Shown here: piece after piece, positions 25,245 to 34,319 of the stretch | How positions within the stretch are numbered: position 1 is the stretch's first letter | Layout: every line of letters starts with the position of its first letter | Assembly (NCBI GenBank): GCA_905212085.1 | Contig: CAJMDF010000003.1 | Span: 15,276-79,275, forward strand | Source: an uncultured Clostridium sp. | Lineage (GTDB): Bacteria; Cyanobacteriota; Vampirovibrionia; Gastranaerophilales; Gastranaerophilaceae | Direction of reading: 5' to 3' | Length of the DNA: 64,000 nt | Program-made: the position numbers and the translations under genes | Notes under the pieces: model-generated | Databases searched by the model: none | Told to the model about the DNA's origin: nothing | Seen by the model: the letters and a program-made list of their open reading frames with translations, nothing else

Positions 25245-25750
25245 TGACTGAGTATAGAAATCCTTTTGACAAACCTGCTTTTTTTGAGCAGGCTTTATTT
25301 TTATATATAAAATATTTGCGATATTTGGAAGATGATTATGCTTTGAATAATTCAAATATATATGATTATTTTTTCAATTTAATCCAAAGAACATCTCCTT
25401 TTTTCTTTGTAATTACAGAAGGTGATTTAGTCAGCGGATTTGTATATCTTGACAATTTAATAGGTGACGGTAAAAGACTCCATAGTGCAGAGTTGACGAC
25501 TTGTTTTGATAAAAGATTTTGGGGTGATTATACCAAACGTTGTGCAAGATTTTTTATAAATTACTGCTTTGAAACTTACGGATTAAAAAAGATAAAAGCA
25601 CTTGTCTACCCTGACAATTCAAGAGTAAAAATGCTTTTGAAAAATTCAGGTTTTGTAAAAGAAGCTGTCTTAAAAAATGAAACCCTAAGAAATAACAAAC
25701 TGCAAGATGTAGAAGTGTATTCAGTATTCAGTCAATTTTATAACCGCTGA
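25244..25750 (+). CDS. GNAT-family acetyltransferase in the phage module
   Basis: This 168-residue protein follows the GNAT pattern: F-F-F-V-I-T-E-G-D-L-V-S-G-F-V-Y-L-D (beta2-3), H-S-A-E-L-T-T-C-F-D-K-R-F-W-G (beta4, A motif region) and G-L-K-K-I-K-A-L-V-Y-P-D-N-S-R-V, then K-N-S-G-F-V-K-E (motif B). The family transfers acetyl from acetyl-CoA to an amine. Such genes are found in some podovirus head clusters, but their target is unknown. It starts inside the previous stop codon. Confidence 0.75.
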   Translation: MTEYRNPFDKPAFFEQALFLYIKYLRYLEDDYALNNSNIYDYFFNLIQRTSPFFFVITEGDLVSGFVYLDNLIGDGKRLHSAELTTCFDKRFWGDYTKRCARFFINYCFETYGLKKIKALVYPDNSRVKMLLKNSGFVKEAVLKNETLRNNKLQDVEVYSVFSQFYNR

Positions 25751-25794
25751 AAATATTTAAAAATCTATGATTTAACCTAAAGAAAGGGGTAAAA

Positions 25795-27453
25795 ATGAAA
25801 ATTGAAACAGAAGATTTGACGCAAAAACTTTCTGGTTTAGAGGAAAAGTTTTTAGTTAGTAATATTATTGAAAAATATGATAAATTCGATGGGCAGCGAA
25901 ATGCTCAATTGACGGATATAAAACTTGTAAGAGATGCAATTTATAATTCAGATGTTCCAAAAATTAACGGTTGGGATAACAGAGTAGAATTGCCTGATAT
26001 ATATGAATTAGCACAGACATTAAAATCTCATATAAGTGAAAATTTATATTCTCACCCTGATGCGATGTTTGATGTATCAGGTACAACTCCTCAAACTCAA
26101 GGTTTTGCAAATAAACAAAAAGCAATGCTTGTAAATACTTTTGAGCAAATGAAGATCGAAGATGAGATTGAAAAAGTTATTGACGGAATTGTAGAGACGG
26201 GTGAATGTACTCTTTTTGTAGGCTGGGAAACAAAGATTAAATCAATAAGAAGGGCTCAAACACTTGAGGAACAAATTCTTAATCCAGAGAAAAAAGGTTT
26301 TGTGATTGATGACAAAGTTATTTATGACAATGCAAAAGTTAAACATATAAAATCTGAAGATTTTGTCTTTGATAAATATAACCGTGATAATTGGGATAAA
26401 TGTGCAAAAATTTATAAAACATATTCTTCAATTGATGAAATATTTTCAGATAAAGCTAATAATTGCTTGGACGAGAGAAAATTGGAAATTTTGAAAGGAG
26501 TGGTGGCTGGCAGAAAATCTCAAAATAATGATGAGAATGCTGTAGAAGGAAAGAAAGTAGAAATTTTGGAATTTTGGGGAGATATAGAACTCTCAGACGG
26601 AACGCTGCTTAAAAACTGGCTTATTGTAGTTGCAGCAAGATGTGAAATTATTCGTTTTGAATCAAATCCGTTTGTAATAAACCCGTTTATTCACGCAAAT
26701 ATAATCGAATCACCTCAAACAGGTCGAGGTATTTCTCCTTTGCGAGTCGCTTTGATATTGAATAGTTTGGCATCAACTATTTTAAATAAACAGATTGATG
26801 CGCTGACTTTAATGATGAATCCTCCATATCTTGCTCCTAAAGGATGTTTCAAAGGTCAGCAGGATGTAAGACCCGGAAAAATTATTGAATATGATGCTGC
26901 TTTAATGCCTACGGCTCCGACTCCTTTATCTTTTGATAAAGCAATGGTAGGTTGGGATTTCTTGAACTATTTTAAATCTACTATAGAAAGTGCAACAGGA
27001 ATTTTCAAAAATATGGCAGGAAATCTTCAATCAGCTGAACGTACTGCAACTGAATTAAATTATTCAGTGAACGGTCAAGAAGCCCGTTTAAATATGATTT
27101 TAGATTCAATAAACAGAAAAATTATTGTTCCTATGGTTGAAAAAACTGCAGAAATAATTTCATATTTTAAACTCGGTAAAGAATTGATTAGCGTAAATGA
27201 TAGAGGAAAAACTACTTTTATGGAAATTGACGATAATGTAAGAAATGCAAATTACATATATCGTTATGGAGATAGAAGGGCTTCTTTTGAAAGGAAAATG
27301 CGACTGAAGGAGTTATTTGAAGTTGTTCAATCTTTTGCACAAGTTCCTGAAGTTGAAGAAAAAATTGACTGGTTAGAATGTTTTAAATTTGCACTTGAAC
27401 AATATGGAATAGAAAACGCAAATAATTTTTTACTAAATGATGATAAATCATAG
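25795..27453 (+). CDS. phage portal protein, P22-like
   Basis: This 552-residue protein should form the dodecameric ring through which DNA enters and leaves the head. Features are W-D-N-R-V-E-L-P-D-I-Y-E (early), V-E-T-G-E-C-T-L-F-V-G-W-E, G-R-G-I-S-P-L-R-V-A-L-I-L-N-S and A-T-G-I-F-K-N-M-A-G-N with E-R-T-A-T-E-L just after. The segment P-P-Y-L-A-P-K-G-C-F and the late R-T-A-T-E are usual in podoviral portals. AAAGGGG precedes the ATG. A GTGCCGC hairpin overlaps its stop. Confidence 0.85.
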   Translation: MKIETEDLTQKLSGLEEKFLVSNIIEKYDKFDGQRNAQLTDIKLVRDAIYNSDVPKINGWDNRVELPDIYELAQTLKSHISENLYSHPDAMFDVSGTTPQTQGFANKQKAMLVNTFEQMKIEDEIEKVIDGIVETGECTLFVGWETKIKSIRRAQTLEEQILNPEKKGFVIDDKVIYDNAKVKHIKSEDFVFDKYNRDNWDKCAKIYKTYSSIDEIFSDKANNCLDERKLEILKGVVAGRKSQNNDENAVEGKKVEILEFWGDIELSDGTLLKNWLIVVAARCEIIRFESNPFVINPFIHANIIESPQTGRGISPLRVALILNSLASTILNKQIDALTLMMNPPYLAPKGCFKGQQDVRPGKIIEYDAALMPTAPTPLSFDKAMVGWDFLNYFKSTIESATGIFKNMAGNLQSAERTATELNYSVNGQEARLNMILDSINRKIIVPMVEKTAEIISYFKLGKELISVNDRGKTTFMEIDDNVRNANYIYRYGDRRASFERKMRLKELFEVVQSFAQVPEVEEKIDWLECFKFALEQYGIENANNFLLNDDKS

Positions 27454-27470
27454 TGCCGCAAATGCGGCAC
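27453..27470 (+). terminator. hairpin at the end of the portal gene
   Basis: GTGCCGC-AAAT-GCGGCAC is a perfect 7-bp stem. Only TAATTT follows, so it is a weak terminator at best. Confidence 0.45.
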
Positions 27471-27528
27471 TAATTTACAAAAATGTTAGCATATGATAAA
27501 CTGATTCATATTAATTAAAGGAGTTATT

Positions 27529-28095
27529 ATGAAAAAGTTTATTAAATATTTTTGTTTATTATCTTTATTTTTATTTTGTAATTTAGATGTAAATGCTATA
27601 TCTGATGATTTATCTGTACCTAAGGGGACAGTTATTCCTTTAGCATATTCAATAAAAGTTAATAGCCGTAACGTCAAACCTGATGATCAAATCCCTGTGT
27701 ATGTTGTTAAAGATGTTTTAGTTAACGGGAGAGTTGTTTTTAATAAAGGTGCTAAAGGTTATTTAACAGTGTTTGATGCTCGAAAAGTGAATGCTTGGAG
27801 TTGGACAGAGTATAAAAAAGGTGGCTTTATCGAATTTGATGGCGGAGAGGTAGCTGATGCAAAAGGAATAATGAGAAAAATTGATTATAATGAACATTTG
27901 AAAGGGGCGGACTTGAACCCATCATCTTCTACTGTTTATGTCGGAAATTCTTATATTAACGGAACGAATCAAAATGTTTCAACTGTAGGAACGGCTTTTT
28001 CTAACGGATATAGTATAACAGGTGAGAATGTTATAATTCCTAAGGATACAAGATTTAGGGTTAAAACAAGTGAAGATTTTATAATAAATTATTAA
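27529..28095 (+). CDS. secreted protein inside the phage module
   Basis: This 188-residue protein has a Sec signal peptide (F-C-L-L-S-L-F-L-F-C-N, A-I-S cleavage near 24). Mature residues V-P-K-G-T-V-I-P-L-A-Y-S and V-F-N-K-G-A-K-G-Y-L-T-V, and later P-K-D-T-R-F-R-V-K, look like a small beta-rich domain also seen in envelope proteins. It has its own ribosome site (AAGGAG) and its own terminator. A secreted protein between portal and terminase genes is not part of a virion set, so it may be a moron or a domesticated insertion. Function unknown. Confidence 0.7.
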   Translation: MKKFIKYFCLLSLFLFCNLDVNAISDDLSVPKGTVIPLAYSIKVNSRNVKPDDQIPVYVVKDVLVNGRVVFNKGAKGYLTVFDARKVNAWSWTEYKKGGFIEFDGGEVADAKGIMRKIDYNEHLKGADLNPSSSTVYVGNSYINGTNQNVSTVGTAFSNGYSITGENVIIPKDTRFRVKTSEDFIINY

Positions 28096-28120
28096 TTCAA
28101 AAGATTAAATAAAAAAAAAT

Positions 28121-28143
28121 AAAACCGCTTTTTTAGCGGTTTT
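28121..28143 (+). terminator. terminator after the secreted-protein gene
   Basis: AAAACCGCT-TTTTT-AGCGGTTTT is a perfect 9-bp stem with T-rich flanks. Confidence 0.8.
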
Positions 28144-28176
28144 ATTTTAGTGCAATTATTAAGGTTATAAAAAATT

Positions 28177-29466
28177 ATGTTATATAAATTATTAAAAGCT
28201 CAGCGGGAATTTTTGGAAATTCCGCATGATTATACATTGGATGTTGCAGTTTATCAGGGAGGTTACGGGTCGGGGAAGACCTTTGCGGGCTCGCTTTTAG
28301 GTATATTGCTTGCTTTAAAATTCCCAGGTGTCCGAGGATTAGTTGGAGCACAAACTTATACTCTTGTTAGAGATACGACTTTACAGACATATTTTGAGCA
28401 TTTGGAAAATTTCGGTTTTGTCGAAGGTAAGGATTATGAATGGTCGTCGTCTTTACAAAAATTGACTTTTAAAAACGGTTCTGAAATTCTTTTCAGACAC
28501 TTTGACGAGCCTAACAAATTAAAGTCGTTAAACCTTGGTTTTGTTGAGATTGAGGAGATGTCTGATATTCCGTATGATACTTTTAAAATGCTTTTAGGAC
28601 GTATGCGTCAAAGAGTGAAAAAGATTTGGAAAAATTTTACTTATCGAATTTTTGGTCATACAAACCCTGAAATGCAAAGAGGTTGGGTGTATAAAACTTT
28701 TATTGAAAACCCTGCCCCTAATTACAGATTAATTACAGCTCCGACTACGCAGAATATTTATCTTCCTGAAGGCTTTTGTGACGAATTAAAAAAATTGTAT
28801 GACGAGCAGTATTATAATATTTTTGTACTTGCTCAAAATGGGGAATACAATAACGGGCTTGTAATAAAAGATTTTACTGATGCAAATATCAAAGAAATTT
28901 CATATCAGCCTGATATGGATTTGCATATTTCTTGTGATTTTAACGTCGATCCGATGTGTTGGGTATTTGCTCACAAGACTGATGATAAAGTTTTTTATTT
29001 TGATGAAATTGCGATGGAAAATACAACAACTTCAAAAGCTTGTGATGAGTTTTACAGACGTTATCCTAATCATAAAGGTAAAGTTATTGTAAACGGTGAT
29101 GCTTCCGGAGATAACAGAAGTTGTACAAGCGAATATACAAATTACGTAATTATAAAGAAAAAACTTTTGCAGTTTGGGTATGATGTAGAAATTCAAATTA
29201 AAGCGTTTAATCCGCCGATAAAAAATAGGATTATGGCGTTTAATTCAAAAGTGCGTTCTGCAGATGGTGAAATTTGCCTTTTTGTTGATAAAAAATGCGA
29301 AAAGCTCCTTTATAACATTTACAATCTAAAATACAAAGAAGGTACTTCAAAGATAGATATTCCGACTTATCAGCAAATTAAACAGTCTAAAGAACTTAAA
29401 TTTTTATCTCACCCAATGGATGCAGCGTCTTATCTTGTTGATTTTTATTGGCCTATAACTCTTTAA
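28177..29466 (+). CDS. phage terminase large subunit
   Basis: This 429-residue packaging motor and nuclease has Walker A G-G-Y-G-S-G-K-T (residues 28-35) and Walker B G-F-V-E-I-E-E-M-S (~125). The C-terminal RNase-H-like nuclease has its acidic residues in I-S-C-D-F-N-V-D-P (~245), V-N-G-D-A-S-G-D-N-R (~306) and H-P-M-D-A-A-S-Y (~417). Length and motif order match PBSX/P22-type TerL proteins. All catalytic residues are intact. It is the last recognisable virion gene of the module. Confidence 0.92.
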   Translation: MLYKLLKAQREFLEIPHDYTLDVAVYQGGYGSGKTFAGSLLGILLALKFPGVRGLVGAQTYTLVRDTTLQTYFEHLENFGFVEGKDYEWSSSLQKLTFKNGSEILFRHFDEPNKLKSLNLGFVEIEEMSDIPYDTFKMLLGRMRQRVKKIWKNFTYRIFGHTNPEMQRGWVYKTFIENPAPNYRLITAPTTQNIYLPEGFCDELKKLYDEQYYNIFVLAQNGEYNNGLVIKDFTDANIKEISYQPDMDLHISCDFNVDPMCWVFAHKTDDKVFYFDEIAMENTTTSKACDEFYRRYPNHKGKVIVNGDASGDNRSCTSEYTNYVIIKKKLLQFGYDVEIQIKAFNPPIKNRIMAFNSKVRSADGEICLFVDKKCEKLLYNIYNLKYKEGTSKIDIPTYQQIKQSKELKFLSHPMDAASYLVDFYWPITL

Positions 29467-29478
29467 GGAAAGGATATT

Positions 29479-29709
29479 ATGGATAAAATAATTGAATATT
29501 CTCCGATAATTATTGTTGTTTTAATGTTTTTTGTGCAGCAAAAAATTTTTGTGACTCCTGAACAGTTGGAGAAAAAACATAGAGAAATTGTTGAAGAAAT
29601 TGAAGAAAAATTTGTAACTATTCATAGTTTTATTGATTTGAAAGATCAGTTCACTGAAGTAAAAGATAAAATAGATAAAATGTATGATCTTTTAATTGAT
29701 TTAAAATAA
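29479..29709 (+). CDS. small membrane protein with coiled coil
   Basis: This 76-residue protein has an N-terminal membrane helix (I-I-I-V-V-L-M-F-F-V) followed by a charged coiled coil (E-Q-L-E-K-K-H-R-E-I-V-E-E-I). The layout recalls phage spanin or lysis-accessory proteins, but no specific family can be named. It lies 12 bases after TerL with AAGGAAAGG in front, so it belongs to the phage module. Confidence 0.65.
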   Translation: MDKIIEYSPIIIVVLMFFVQQKIFVTPEQLEKKHREIVEEIEEKFVTIHSFIDLKDQFTEVKDKIDKMYDLLIDLK

Positions 29710-29743
29710 TGTTAAAAATTTGTTACATTAAGCTTATATATTT

Positions 29744-29771
29744 TAAAGTTTAAGCATAAAAATGCCGTCAA
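29744..29771 (+). promoter_or_regulatory. sigma-28 (FliA/SigD)-like promoter
   Basis: TAAAGTTT (29744-29751), an exact match to the FliA -35, is followed by GCCGTCAA (29764-29771). From TAAA to GCCG there are 16 bases. It lies 55 bases before the ATG of the next gene. Confidence 0.6.
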
Positions 29772-29826
29772 TCCGAATAACAGACATGTAGTTACTAAGA
29801 TAAATCGAAAGGAAAGCGTTACTAAA

Positions 29827-31551
29827 ATGGGATTGGCAGCTTCACAAGCGAGATTTTTAGCAATAACCGCAAGAAAAAATAATTGCGAGCTTCAATCTAT
29901 GCAAATTGCACAAGAAAAGCTTTCCATTACTCGTGAACAGCAGGAAGCTGCTCAAGAGTATCAAAATTCATTATCTGCAACTAAATTAGTATGGGATACA
30001 GCAGATGATGATGTTTATGATTTGTCATATGATGTGTTGATGAAACCTTCAGCTCTTAACGAGTATGATCCTTATTTAGTTACTGATACACAAGGGAAAA
30101 TAGTATTGTCTACAAGTATGTTTAATGCAGCAGTTGCAGCAGGTGTAATTGATGCAAAAACAGGTGACCCAAAAGTTTCTCGTTTTATGGGTGCATCTGA
30201 CGGCTCTTCTACTACTGATGGGTCTCGTAACGCGTTTTTATATCAATTAGGTGTTCAGAACCAAATTGATTCATCTACTATAAATTCAATTTATGCTTTA
30301 GAAGAAAAAGGTTATACAAATTCAGGTGTTGGTGGAGAAATAATTGATAAAACTCTTACTAATGCTATGCAAACTAATACTTTTATCAACTATTTAAAAA
30401 ATGCAGAGTATGAGGATGATATTGAATATACTGACGATGTGAAAAATGCAGAGGGTGAAATTATTCACTCTAAAGGCGATATAATGCATGCAAAAGGAGA
30501 TGCAATTTACGGGTTAAATCTGGCAGATCTTTTCTCAGAAGCTGGAATAGATATTTGTTATACAACATCTCCTAATAAAGATGATAATAAAGGTGATGTA
30601 ATTATTACAAATAATGGTGCAGTCGTAACAGAAGATGAGTTAAAAAAACTTACTCTTGGTGATATTTTAGATGGCAAGTATGTTATGACAGGGCTTATGT
30701 CTACTGAAGATTTAGCAGACATTGCAATGAATAAAGTTCTTTATGAAATGGGTAAAACTTTAGGTATGGAAGAAATTGAATCTGTCTATGGCCTAAGTGT
30801 TAGCCAAGAATCATATGAAGCTTTAAATAATGCTTACGAGTTCGGGAAACAATTGTTAAATTCTGGAAATCATGTTACTACCAAAGGTTTAATAATGTCT
30901 CAATCAGTTTCCAATTCTGTTTCAGCTGCTCAAGATTCAAATATCATGGTATCAGGCACAAATGATATTTCATCTGTAAGTATTACAAATATGTTAAAAT
31001 CTTTCTTAACTAATTTTGCAATATCAATGGAAGGATATGGCTCAGGTTTATTGGTAGATGATGATTCTTCAAAAAGTTCATATGTAACTGATGAAATTAA
31101 TTATTATTTTGTATTAAAAAATGATAATGCAATGTCAGAACAAGATGTATTAAATGCCGATTTTTATAATATGTTGTATAACCAACTATGTACTAATGGT
31201 GCATCTACTGATTTGACTAAACAACAACAGGTCACAGATCCAGATTATTTAAATCATGCATTAAAGAATGGACAGTTGTTTATATCTTCGTTAAATAATG
31301 ACGGGTATTTTTATCAAGGGCATTATACATTGAATGGTCACGTCGCAGAGGTGACCGATGAAGATGCTATTGCTCAAGCTGAAGCTGAATATAATGTAAA
31401 GAAAAGCCAATTAAGCTATAAGGAAGAATCTTTAGATTTGGAACTTAAAAATATTGATACAGAATTGTCTGCTTTAACAACAGAATATGATACTGTTAAA
31501 AACTTAATTAGTAAGAACGTAGAAAAAGTATTTACATTATTTAGTTCATAA
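29827..31551 (+). CDS. large protein with helical ends, possible flagellar-type export substrate
   Basis: This 574-residue protein is not assigned to a named family. The N-terminus is G-L-A-A-S-Q-A-R-F-L-A-I-T-A-R-K-N-N-C-E and then long helices (residues ~1-65). The C-terminus is again helical (E-L-K-N-I-D-T-E-L-S-A-L-T-T-E-Y-D-T-V-K, residues ~515-574). The middle is Asp/Asn/Ser/Thr-rich. No Sec signal is seen. This layout, with helical ends around a variable centre, is that of flagellin and hook-associated proteins. A sigma-28-like promoter lies upstream. Both points suggest export by a flagellar-type apparatus (inference). GGAAAG precedes the ATG. Confidence 0.65.
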   Translation: MGLAASQARFLAITARKNNCELQSMQIAQEKLSITREQQEAAQEYQNSLSATKLVWDTADDDVYDLSYDVLMKPSALNEYDPYLVTDTQGKIVLSTSMFNAAVAAGVIDAKTGDPKVSRFMGASDGSSTTDGSRNAFLYQLGVQNQIDSSTINSIYALEEKGYTNSGVGGEIIDKTLTNAMQTNTFINYLKNAEYEDDIEYTDDVKNAEGEIIHSKGDIMHAKGDAIYGLNLADLFSEAGIDICYTTSPNKDDNKGDVIITNNGAVVTEDELKKLTLGDILDGKYVMTGLMSTEDLADIAMNKVLYEMGKTLGMEEIESVYGLSVSQESYEALNNAYEFGKQLLNSGNHVTTKGLIMSQSVSNSVSAAQDSNIMVSGTNDISSVSITNMLKSFLTNFAISMEGYGSGLLVDDDSSKSSYVTDEINYYFVLKNDNAMSEQDVLNADFYNMLYNQLCTNGASTDLTKQQQVTDPDYLNHALKNGQLFISSLNNDGYFYQGHYTLNGHVAEVTDEDAIAQAEAEYNVKKSQLSYKEESLDLELKNIDTELSALTTEYDTVKNLISKNVEKVFTLFSS

Positions 31552-31640
31552 TAATAAATTTTTCCTTAAGATTACACAAATTTTCCTTGTCCATGCTAGT
31601 ATTATAATAAGAATACCAGAACGGAGAGGAAAATTTTATA

Positions 31641-34277
31641 ATGTTAAGTTTTTTATTAAAGATGTTGGGCGATCCTAACGAAAAAAAGGTTAAGAGTATT
31701 ATGGGGATTATCGACCATATTAATGCTTTAGAACCTCAATTTGAAAAGTTATCTGATGATGAATTAAGAGCTAAGACAGATGAATTCAAAGAAATTTTAG
31801 CAAAACGTCCTACGTCGAGTGATTTTAAAACTGATAGAAAACTTGAAAAAGAAGCTTTAGATAAGATTTTGCCCGAAGCTTTTGCGACTGTAAGAGAAGC
31901 TGGTAAACGTGTATTAAATATGCGCCACTTTGATGTTCAGCTGATAGGTGGATATTTCTTGCATAACGGACATATCGCAGAAATGAGAACAGGTGAAGGT
32001 AAAACTCTTGTTGCAACATTGCCTGCTTATTTGAATGCTTTAACCGGTAAAGGTGTTCACGTAATTACTGTAAACGACTACTTGGCAAAACGTGACAGCG
32101 AATGGATGGGTAAGATTTATAAATTTTTAGGATTATCTGTTGGTGTAATTTTGTCAGGCGGCCGTACTGCAGAAGATTTTGCCGCTAAAAAAGCTGCTTA
32201 TGATTGTGATATTACATACGGGACAAATAATGAATTCGGGTTTGACTATTTGCGCGATAATATGGCATCAAGTCTTGATATGTTAGTTCAAAGACCATAC
32301 AATTACGCTATTATAGATGAAGTTGACAGTATCTTGATTGATGAAGCAAGAACTCCGTTAATTATAAGCGGACGTCTTGAAAAATCTGCTGAAACTTATC
32401 AATTAATGGCAAAAGTAGCTCCGCAATTAGAAAAAATTAAAGATTACGAGGTAGATGAGAAAAATAAAAATATTATTTTGACAGAAGATGGTATTGATAG
32501 AGCTCAAGAAATTATTGGAGTAAAAGATTTATTTGATATTAATACTCAATATGCTCACCACCTTTTACAAGCATTGAAAGCTAAAGAGTTATTTGTAAAA
32601 GATACTGATTATGTCGTAAAAAATGATGAAGTTGTAATTGTAGATGAATTTACAGGTCGTCTAATGGAAGGCAGACGTTGGTCTGACGGTTTGCACCAAG
32701 CTATTGAAGCAAAAGAAGGTGTAAAAATTCAAGACGAAACTCAAACTCTTGCAAGTATTACATTCCAAAATCTTTTCAGATTATACCCGAAATTATCAGG
32801 CATGACTGGTACTGCAATGACTGAAGAAGCAGAATTTGGAAAAATTTATAACCTTGAAGTTACAACAATTCCGACAAACAAGCCTGATATTAGAATTAAC
32901 TATCCAGATGTAATTTATAAAACTGAACGAGCTAAATTTAATGCAGTTGTAGAAGATATTATTAAAATGCATAAGATAGGTCGTCCTGTCTTGGTAGGAA
33001 CAATCAGTATTGAAAAATCCGAATATGTTTCACATTTGTTGAAACAAAAAGGGATTCCACATCACGTATTAAATGCAAAACATCACGAAAAAGAAGCTTA
33101 TATTATCGCACAGGCAGGTCGTGTAGGGGCTGTGACAATTGCTACCAATATGGCAGGTCGTGGAACCGATATTTTGTTAGGTGGTAATGCTGAATTCTTG
33201 GCAAAAGATATGCTAGATAGTAAAGGAATTACTCCAGAAAGCCCTAATTATGAGGAAGAAAAAGAAGCTGCTTTAAAAGAAGCACGTGCGATTACAGAGG
33301 AAGAACACGCTAAAGTAGTAGAGGTTGGCGGACTTCACGTAATCGGTACAGAACGTCATGAATCTCGTCGTATTGATAACCAATTAAGAGGTCGTGCTGC
33401 TCGTCAGGGAGACCCTGGATCTACAAGATTTTTCTTATCTTTGGAAGATAACTTAATGAGAATATTTGGCGGTGATAAAATCACAGCGCTAATGAATATG
33501 TTGAATGTCGAAGAAGACTTAGCTATTGAAAATACTCTTATCACAAAACAAATTCAATCAGCTCAGAAAAAAGTTGAAACTTATCACTTTGATATAAGAA
33601 AATCCGTTTTAGAATATGATGATGTAATGAATATTCAACGTGAAAAATTCTATGCTCAGCGCAGAAAAGTTTTAGCAGGTAAGAATTTGTCAGAAGATAT
33701 TTATTATATGATTGAAAAAGAAATTGATAGATTATTGAGAAGTTACATTGCTCCAGATCTTCATCCTGAAGAATATGTATATGAAGATTTGCAGACAATG
33801 ATAAAAGAACTTCACTCAATTATTCCTCAATTATCAGGGGTTCAAGTTTCAGATATTCAAAATTTACGTTTTGAACCTATTTATGATAAGTTGAAAACCC
33901 TTGCAATAGATGCATATAGACAACATGAGGAGGAAGTTGTAAACTTCTATAATCAGGTAATATCTCAATATGATCCTGATGCAGAGCCGCAACAACCGTT
34001 TAGTGATAATAATGTAATTAGAAATCTAGAGAAAGATATTTTATTACGTGTTGTTGATAACAAATGGATAGATCACTTGCATAATATTGATATGTTAAGA
34101 GAAGGTATAGGACTTCGAGCATATGGTCAAAAAGATCCTTTGATTGAATACAAACGTGAAGCATATGATCTGTTTAACAAGATGATGTATGAAATCCAAG
34201 GTGATACTGTAAAACACTTGTTTAGAACAAAATTCGGGATACAAGTTATTGCACCTTCTGATGATGATATTGCATAG
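31641..34277 (+). CDS. secA: preprotein translocase ATPase SecA
   Basis: This 878-residue ATPase drives proteins through SecYEG. Present are E-M-R-T-G-E-G-K-T-L-V-A (Walker A, ~115), I-I-D-E-V-D-S-I-L-I-D-E-A-R-T-P-L-I-I-S-G (DEAD-type Walker B), G-M-T-G-T-A and T-N-M-A-G-R-G-T-D-I-L-L-G, followed by G-G-L-H-V-I-G-T-E-R-H-E-S-R-R. It ends at A-P-S-D-D-D-I-A, without the Cys-rich zinc tail seen in E. coli. GGAGAGG lies before the ATG. A bidirectional-type terminator follows. Confidence 0.97.
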   Translation: MLSFLLKMLGDPNEKKVKSIMGIIDHINALEPQFEKLSDDELRAKTDEFKEILAKRPTSSDFKTDRKLEKEALDKILPEAFATVREAGKRVLNMRHFDVQLIGGYFLHNGHIAEMRTGEGKTLVATLPAYLNALTGKGVHVITVNDYLAKRDSEWMGKIYKFLGLSVGVILSGGRTAEDFAAKKAAYDCDITYGTNNEFGFDYLRDNMASSLDMLVQRPYNYAIIDEVDSILIDEARTPLIISGRLEKSAETYQLMAKVAPQLEKIKDYEVDEKNKNIILTEDGIDRAQEIIGVKDLFDINTQYAHHLLQALKAKELFVKDTDYVVKNDEVVIVDEFTGRLMEGRRWSDGLHQAIEAKEGVKIQDETQTLASITFQNLFRLYPKLSGMTGTAMTEEAEFGKIYNLEVTTIPTNKPDIRINYPDVIYKTERAKFNAVVEDIIKMHKIGRPVLVGTISIEKSEYVSHLLKQKGIPHHVLNAKHHEKEAYIIAQAGRVGAVTIATNMAGRGTDILLGGNAEFLAKDMLDSKGITPESPNYEEEKEAALKEARAITEEEHAKVVEVGGLHVIGTERHESRRIDNQLRGRAARQGDPGSTRFFLSLEDNLMRIFGGDKITALMNMLNVEEDLAIENTLITKQIQSAQKKVETYHFDIRKSVLEYDDVMNIQREKFYAQRRKVLAGKNLSEDIYYMIEKEIDRLLRSYIAPDLHPEEYVYEDLQTMIKELHSIIPQLSGVQVSDIQNLRFEPIYDKLKTLAIDAYRQHEEEVVNFYNQVISQYDPDAEPQQPFSDNNVIRNLEKDILLRVVDNKWIDHLHNIDMLREGIGLRAYGQKDPLIEYKREAYDLFNKMMYEIQGDTVKHLFRTKFGIQVIAPSDDDIA

Positions 34278-34290
34278 AAAAGTTTAAATC

Positions 34291-34319
34291 TTGAAAAATC
34301 TAAAAAAATAGTCTATAAT
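34291..34319 (+). promoter_or_regulatory. promoter of the phase-variable pilin gene, inside the secA terminator
   Basis: TTGAAA (34291-34296) and TATAAT (34314-34319) are 17 bases apart. The -10 lies in the left arm of the secA terminator. Confidence 0.6.

Noticed and set aside
29710..29826. Nine-codon upstream frame (ATG at 29762) as a regulatory leader peptide
   Set aside because: It overlaps the -10 of the sigma-28-like promoter, so it would not be transcribed from it.
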